Below, piece after piece: positions 45,697-48,625 of a DNA stretch of 48,625 nt (its first letter is position 1; the number at the start of each line of letters is the position of its first letter). Origin of the DNA: Bacteroidales bacterium (GTDB lineage Bacteria; Bacteroidota; Bacteroidia; Bacteroidales; PXBB01); the NCBI GenBank assembly GCA_028698995.1, contig JAQVVM010000034.1:1-48625 (forward strand), written 5' to 3'. Under the pieces are notes generated by a model that did no database searches, had not been told where the DNA came from, and was given only the letters and a program-made list of their open reading frames with translations. Made by a program: the position numbers and the translations under genes.

Positions 45697-46035
45697 ATGA
45701 CATATTCAAAAGTAATCAATTTCGATCTGCAATCACAGGAGATTTCTCAGCTGGCCAAAGTACTTTCCCATCCCGCACGGATAGCTATACTTAAGTTTTT
45801 AGCAAAGAGTAAAACTTGTATTTCAGGAGATATTTGCAATGAAATTCCTTTAAGTAGGACTACCGTTTCTCAACACCTGCAAGAGTTAAAAAAAGCAGGT
45901 CTGATTCATGGCGAAATTGAAGGTATTAAGATTAATTATTGCTTATGCCAATCCAATATTAAGAAGTGTTATATGCTTTTTAATGAGCTATTTGATGAAC
46001 TTGACGTAGAAATTAATTGTGAGGACAATTGCTGA
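45697..46035 (+). CDS. arsR: ArsR/SmtB-family metal(loid)-responsive repressor
   Basis: A 112-aa winged-helix repressor. The wHTH runs through about 15-85 (LAKVLSHPARIAILKFL, SRTTVSQHLQELKKAGLIHG). There are seven cysteines: C41 and C47 (TCISGDIC) beside the recognition helix, where ArsR proteins carry their sensing Cys pair, C82, C84 and C91 in the wing region, and C108 and C112 at the C-terminus. This suggests a thiol-bound soft metal or metalloid effector such as Hg(II), As(III) or Cd(II). It lies directly under the palindromic operator and heads the operon with hgcA. Confidence 0.88.
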   Translation: MTYSKVINFDLQSQEISQLAKVLSHPARIAILKFLAKSKTCISGDICNEIPLSRTTVSQHLQELKKAGLIHGEIEGIKINYCLCQSNIKKCYMLFNELFDELDVEINCEDNC

Positions 46036-46048
46036 AAATATAAAAAAT

Positions 46049-46486
46049 ATGTGCTCCATCTTCAAATCCTATATTGGTTTTAAGGCTCAGGGTTTTTTAA
46101 ATTTAACGCCTAAGGAAGCTTATATAGAGCTAACAGAAAATAATGCCATACTTCTTGATGTGAGAATATTTGCTTATACGGCCTTTAAAAAATTTGACGT
46201 ACCTCATACTATTTTTTCTCCCCTACCGGATTTAGAAAATCAATATTTGAAGCTGCCAACTGATAAGGCCTTAATTGTAGCTGATAGTGCAGGGCTTTTT
46301 AGCAGGGAGGCCATGCAACTATTACTAAAAAAAGGGTTTAAAAATATAGCCAACCTCGCAGGGGGTATTGTAGAATGGGAAAGGGACAATTTACCTGTTA
46401 TTGAGGATATCAATGAAAGACTTTCAGGTTCGTGCACTTGCCAGTTACGGCCAAGACATAAAACAATAAATAAAAGAAAAAAATGA
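46049..46486 (+). CDS. Rhodanese-like protein with replaced catalytic Cys
   Basis: A 145-aa protein. I prefer the ATG at 46049 (MCSIFKSYIGFK), 13 bp after arsR; the GTG at 46019 overlaps arsR by 17 bp. A single rhodanese domain shows AILLDVR, then IVADSAGLFSREAMQLLLKKG in the place of the active loop (family C-R-x-G-x-R-S; here Asp-Ser-Ala-Gly-Leu-Phe-Ser), then LAGGIVEWE. The sulfurtransferase Cys is absent, so the classic activity is unlikely. The C-terminus adds GSCTCQ and a basic tail. It may bind a thiol or sulfur partner, or play a structural role. Confidence 0.75.
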   Translation: MCSIFKSYIGFKAQGFLNLTPKEAYIELTENNAILLDVRIFAYTAFKKFDVPHTIFSPLPDLENQYLKLPTDKALIVADSAGLFSREAMQLLLKKGFKNIANLAGGIVEWERDNLPVIEDINERLSGSCTCQLRPRHKTINKRKK

Positions 46487-46764
46487 CTACAGAAAATAAC
46501 CAAAACGAATGTGGCTGCGGTCCTGACTGCTGCCAACCCAAGAAAAGTAACATCTGGAAAAAATTGCTTTTTGCTGCTGTACTGATTGCAGCAACTGCCA
46601 TTGTAACAGTCAAACTTACCGGCAACACAGAAAAAAAAGCACCATCATGCTGTGACTCGACAAGTGTAAGCCAATCGGGATGCTGTGATTCAACGGATGC
46701 AAAAATCACAAACATTCAAGATTCCACAAAAATACGCTCTTGCTGCCCTAACGCCAATAAATAG
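46483..46764 (+). CDS. Cys-pair-rich single-pass membrane protein
   Basis: A 93-aa protein, not recognised as a named family. The N-terminal part has C10, C12, C16 and C17 (CGCGPDCC), a membrane helix spans about 27-45, and the part after it has three more Cys pairs: C56/C57 (SCCDST), C67/C68 (GCCDST) and C87/C88 (SCCPN). Ten of 93 residues are Cys. The pairs look like a soft-metal binding chain on both faces of the membrane. Its ATG overlaps the rhodanese stop by 4 bp (ATGA) and its stop overlaps the next GTG start by 1 bp, so it is translationally coupled on both sides. Confidence 0.85.
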   Translation: MTTENNQNECGCGPDCCQPKKSNIWKKLLFAAVLIAATAIVTVKLTGNTEKKAPSCCDSTSVSQSGCCDSTDAKITNIQDSTKIRSCCPNANK

Positions 46765-47465
46765 TGGAAGTCTGGATTCAGGATTTTTTAAACTCCCACG
46801 ATGCGGGCATGGCTTTGCTTGCAGTTGTTTTTCTTTTGGGTATTGTAAGTGTATTTACATGTGCCTGCAATTTTTCAGTAATAGCCATGCTTACAGCCTA
46901 TTCGGGAACTGCAGCAAGTTCCGAAAAAAAGAGAAATGTACTGCTGACAGGCATGTACTTCCTTGCAGGTATGCTGATTTCCATGTCAGTGCTTGGTGCT
47001 ATAATTGGTTTAGCAAGTGAATTTATGGGAAATACGATGGGAACATACTGGAAAATGGCGGCAGGACTTATATCCCTCTTTTTCGGACTCTTAACGCTTG
47101 ATTTATTACCATTCAAATTTAGATTGCTTGAAACACCAAAAGCTTCACAAAAGCAAAGTAAATATACTGCTGCATTATTTGGTCTTACAATAGGAGGACT
47201 GAGCCTGGCTTGTAGCTCTTGCTGCAATCCCGTTTTTCCTATCATTATGACAGTTTCCTTTGTAAAAGGAAGTTCTGTATGGGGTGTTATGTTGTTGCTG
47301 GCTTATGCATTCGGCTATGGGCTTACAATAACAACTTTTACTGTTTTGGCAGGCTTTGGACTTGGAAAAGTGGGTCATACATTCTCAAAATTCAACAAAT
47401 ATCTAAAACTTGTTTCGGGCGTAATTATGATTATTCTTGGATTCTACTTTATTTTAACTTTTTAG
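46764..47465 (+). CDS. CcdA/ArsG-like multi-pass membrane protein with Cys motifs
   Basis: A 233-aa protein with about six membrane helices. The start is a GTG that shares its first base with the stop of the Cys-rich gene. The overall layout (FLLGIVSVFTCACNFSVI early, GGLSLACSSCCNPVFPIIM in the second half) is that of the CcdA/DsbD transmembrane family and its ArsG-like arsenical permease branch. Where those have PC pairs, this has C33-A-C35 and C150-S-S-C153-C154. The CC followed by a Pro recalls the SCC.GP motif in the first helix of the mercury transporter MerT, without implying homology. Likely role: moving thiol electrons or a soft metal across the membrane. Confidence 0.7.
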   Translation: MEVWIQDFLNSHDAGMALLAVVFLLGIVSVFTCACNFSVIAMLTAYSGTAASSEKKRNVLLTGMYFLAGMLISMSVLGAIIGLASEFMGNTMGTYWKMAAGLISLFFGLLTLDLLPFKFRLLETPKASQKQSKYTAALFGLTIGGLSLACSSCCNPVFPIIMTVSFVKGSSVWGVMLLLAYAFGYGLTITTFTVLAGFGLGKVGHTFSKFNKYLKLVSGVIMIILGFYFILTF

Positions 47466-47470
47466 AAAAA

Positions 47471-48502
47471 ATGAAACGGGCATATTTGTTAGACCAGATT
47501 GATACACCTGCAGGTAAAGTTAGCCGAATTTCTACCAAGTGGACAGTGTCAGACCATTGGGAAACCATAAAAATTCGATGGTCCATTGGCAGGATGAACT
47601 ATAAAATAAAGCAGGGTTTATATGCTATTGGTAATCCATATACCCTTTCAGCAATATTTGTAACAGCCAATTTTAAATTAAGTTTTGACCATTTGCGCAG
47701 GGCTTTGCATGGTATGAATGCATGGGTATTGGTACTAGACACCAAAGGTATAAATGTCTGGTGTGCAGCCGGAAAGGGTACTTTCGGCACCAAAGAGCTT
47801 GTTTACAGAATAAAAGCCCACGAACTTGACAAAATAGTTGAGCACAGAACTGTTATTGTTCCTCAATTAGGTGCAGTGGGTGTAAGTGCCCACGATGTAA
47901 AAGAGAGAACTGGTTTCAGGGTAATTTACGGTCCGGTGCAGGCAAAGGACATCAGAGATTTTATTGCCAATGACTATAAAGCGACTCCTGAGATGAGAAA
48001 AGTAAAGTTCCCTTTGGTTGAAAGATTAAAACTTATACCTGTTGAATTGTTTTATGGGAAATACTATCTCATTTTTGTTCCTGCCTTGTTTTTTATAATT
48101 GCAGGTCTGTATTCAGGTGGATATTCAATAGATAAAGCATGGGAAAATGGCAGTAAATCAATCATGTATTTGTTTTCTGCATACTTTTCAGGCACTGTTT
48201 TAACCCCTTTGTTACTCCCATGGATTCCCTTCAAGAGGTTTTCTTTAAAAGGCTTAGCACTGGGATGGCTCTTTGCAGCTTTATTTTTATTTTTTAATAT
48301 ATTTGGAAGTCATATTATTGAAAACGTTTCATGGTTTCTAATGATGGGCAGCATTTCTTCCTTTTTGGCAATGAACTTTACCGGTGCAAGCACTTTTACT
48401 TCATTATCAGGCGTTCAGAAAGAAATGAAATCAGCTTTGCCTCTTCAAATTGCTGCTGCCGGAATAGGAATTGTTTTATGGTTAATAAGTCGTTTTATTT
48501 AG
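47471..48502 (+). CDS. hgcA: HgcA, corrinoid mercury-methylation protein
   Basis: A 343-aa membrane corrinoid protein. The HgcA cap-helix signature is complete: NVWCAAGKGTFGT at residues 95-107, with C98 the lower cobalt ligand and the only Cys of the protein. The N-terminal corrinoid-binding domain (about 40-200) is related to the CFeSP subunit; PQLGAVGVSAHDVKERTGFRVIYGPV is its later half. Five membrane helices follow from about 205 to the end. In HgcA a methyl group is passed from the cobalt to Hg(II). It starts 5 bp after the CcdA-like gene. The usual partner ferredoxin HgcB is not seen downstream in the window. Confidence 0.93.
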   Translation: MKRAYLLDQIDTPAGKVSRISTKWTVSDHWETIKIRWSIGRMNYKIKQGLYAIGNPYTLSAIFVTANFKLSFDHLRRALHGMNAWVLVLDTKGINVWCAAGKGTFGTKELVYRIKAHELDKIVEHRTVIVPQLGAVGVSAHDVKERTGFRVIYGPVQAKDIRDFIANDYKATPEMRKVKFPLVERLKLIPVELFYGKYYLIFVPALFFIIAGLYSGGYSIDKAWENGSKSIMYLFSAYFSGTVLTPLLLPWIPFKRFSLKGLALGWLFAALFLFFNIFGSHIIENVSWFLMMGSISSFLAMNFTGASTFTSLSGVQKEMKSALPLQIAAAGIGIVLWLISRFI

Positions 48503-48625
48503 GGTCTGCTGAAAAACATTAAAATTAGGATTAGAAGCGAGAAAAATGATGATATTTGCATAGAAAAGTGCAAATAAAAATGAAAAAACTTGTAAAAAGG
48601 CTTGCACCAAAGCCTCAATATGTAA
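48502..48625 (+). mobile_element. Probable left end of an insertion sequence
   Basis: From the last base of the hgcA stop codon the sequence reads GGGTCTGCTGAAAAACAT, which resembles terminal inverted repeats of IS elements with GGGTCTG-type ends (for example the IS1182-like group). It is followed by an inverted pair ATTTGCA/TGCAAAT just before an ATG at 48580 that opens an ORF running off the edge (MKKLVKRLAPKPQYV). The other end is outside the window, so this cannot be confirmed. Confidence 0.45.
48580..48625 (+). CDS. Partial ORF at the right edge, perhaps a transposase
   Basis: Fifteen codons, MKKLVKRLAPKPQYV, open at the edge. It does not match the start of HgcB, which has a ferredoxin C-x-x-C motif soon after the N-terminus; the visible part has no Cys. 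Given the IR-like sequence upstream it may be a transposase. Too short to decide. Confidence 0.3.
   Translation, partial: MKKLVKRLAPKPQYV

Noticed and set aside
48580-48625. Start of hgcB
   Set aside because: The 15 visible residues lack the early ferredoxin Cys motif, and the frame follows an IS-like repeat. It cannot be excluded that hgcB lies further right.
1-48625. tRNA or rRNA genes
   Set aside because: No gap shows a cloverleaf with GGTTCGAATCC-type T-arm or rRNA sequence on reading through the intergenic regions.

Overview
The window is a chromosomal stretch of a low-GC member of the Bacteroidota, most likely an uncultured anaerobic Bacteroidales-type organism. The evidence is Bacteroidota-type promoters (TTTG, 19-21 bp, TANNTTTG), many lipoproteins with SPII lipoboxes, several secreted proteins with type 9 secretion (T9SS) type A C-terminal sorting domains, a FeoA-FeoB fusion, a TPP-riboswitch-controlled TonB-dependent receptor, and near the right edge a corrinoid protein HgcA. 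HgcA is the mercury methylation protein and is found in anaerobes.

Layout. 1-3.8 kb: end of a SPOR-domain protein, trmB, feoAB. 3.8-9.1 kb (minus): an OFA-family MFS transporter, then an amidohydrolase lipoprotein, a GNAT-like protein and a YCF48-repeat T9SS protein in one operon. 9.2-14.8 kb (plus): a membrane coiled-coil protein, a cyanophycin-synthetase-like ATP-grasp ligase whose Mur-ligase half has lost its P-loop, an alpha/beta-hydrolase lipoprotein and a DUF4249-like lipoprotein. 14.8-18.1 kb (minus operon): folK, a deoxynucleoside kinase, a DEDD exonuclease and a Cas4/DUF2779-like nuclease. 18.2-26.1 kb (plus): an esterase lipoprotein, a propeller-like lipoprotein with a CxxC partner, a BatA/VWA protein and topoisomerase IV subunit A. 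26-29.5 kb (minus): a Pif1-like helicase and cysteine synthase. 29.5-32.2 kb: TPP riboswitch and thiamin TonB receptor. 32.4-34.3 kb (minus): a collagen-like surface protein and a small T9SS protein.

34.3-41.4 kb is more plastic. It has an 815-base gap with a 17-bp-IR element around a 70-bp palindrome, an orphan lipoprotein, a duplicated 3' end of prfC about 650 bp from the intact gene with palindromic repeats between, an ATP-cone/Mrr-like nuclease, a decayed reading frame, an L,D-transpeptidase-like protein and a TPR protein. 41.5-45.5 kb holds two T9SS cargo genes (a cleaved-adhesin-like protein and an arylsulfotransferase-like protein) that share a closely related sorting module. A second 70-bp palindrome lies between them.

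45.66-48.5 kb is the most remarkable part. It is a tightly packed, translationally coupled five-gene operon: a Cys-rich ArsR repressor with a palindromic operator wrapped around its own -7 box, a rhodanese-like protein whose catalytic Cys is replaced, a 93-aa membrane protein with ten cysteines mostly in pairs, a CcdA/ArsG-like membrane protein with C-A-C and C-S-S-C-C motifs, and HgcA. No hgcB follows within the window. The base after the hgcA stop region looks like the terminal repeat of an insertion sequence. I read this as a thiol/metal-responsive mercury (or arsenic) handling module built around HgcA. The gene families and motifs are visible in the sequence; the substrate and pathway are inference.
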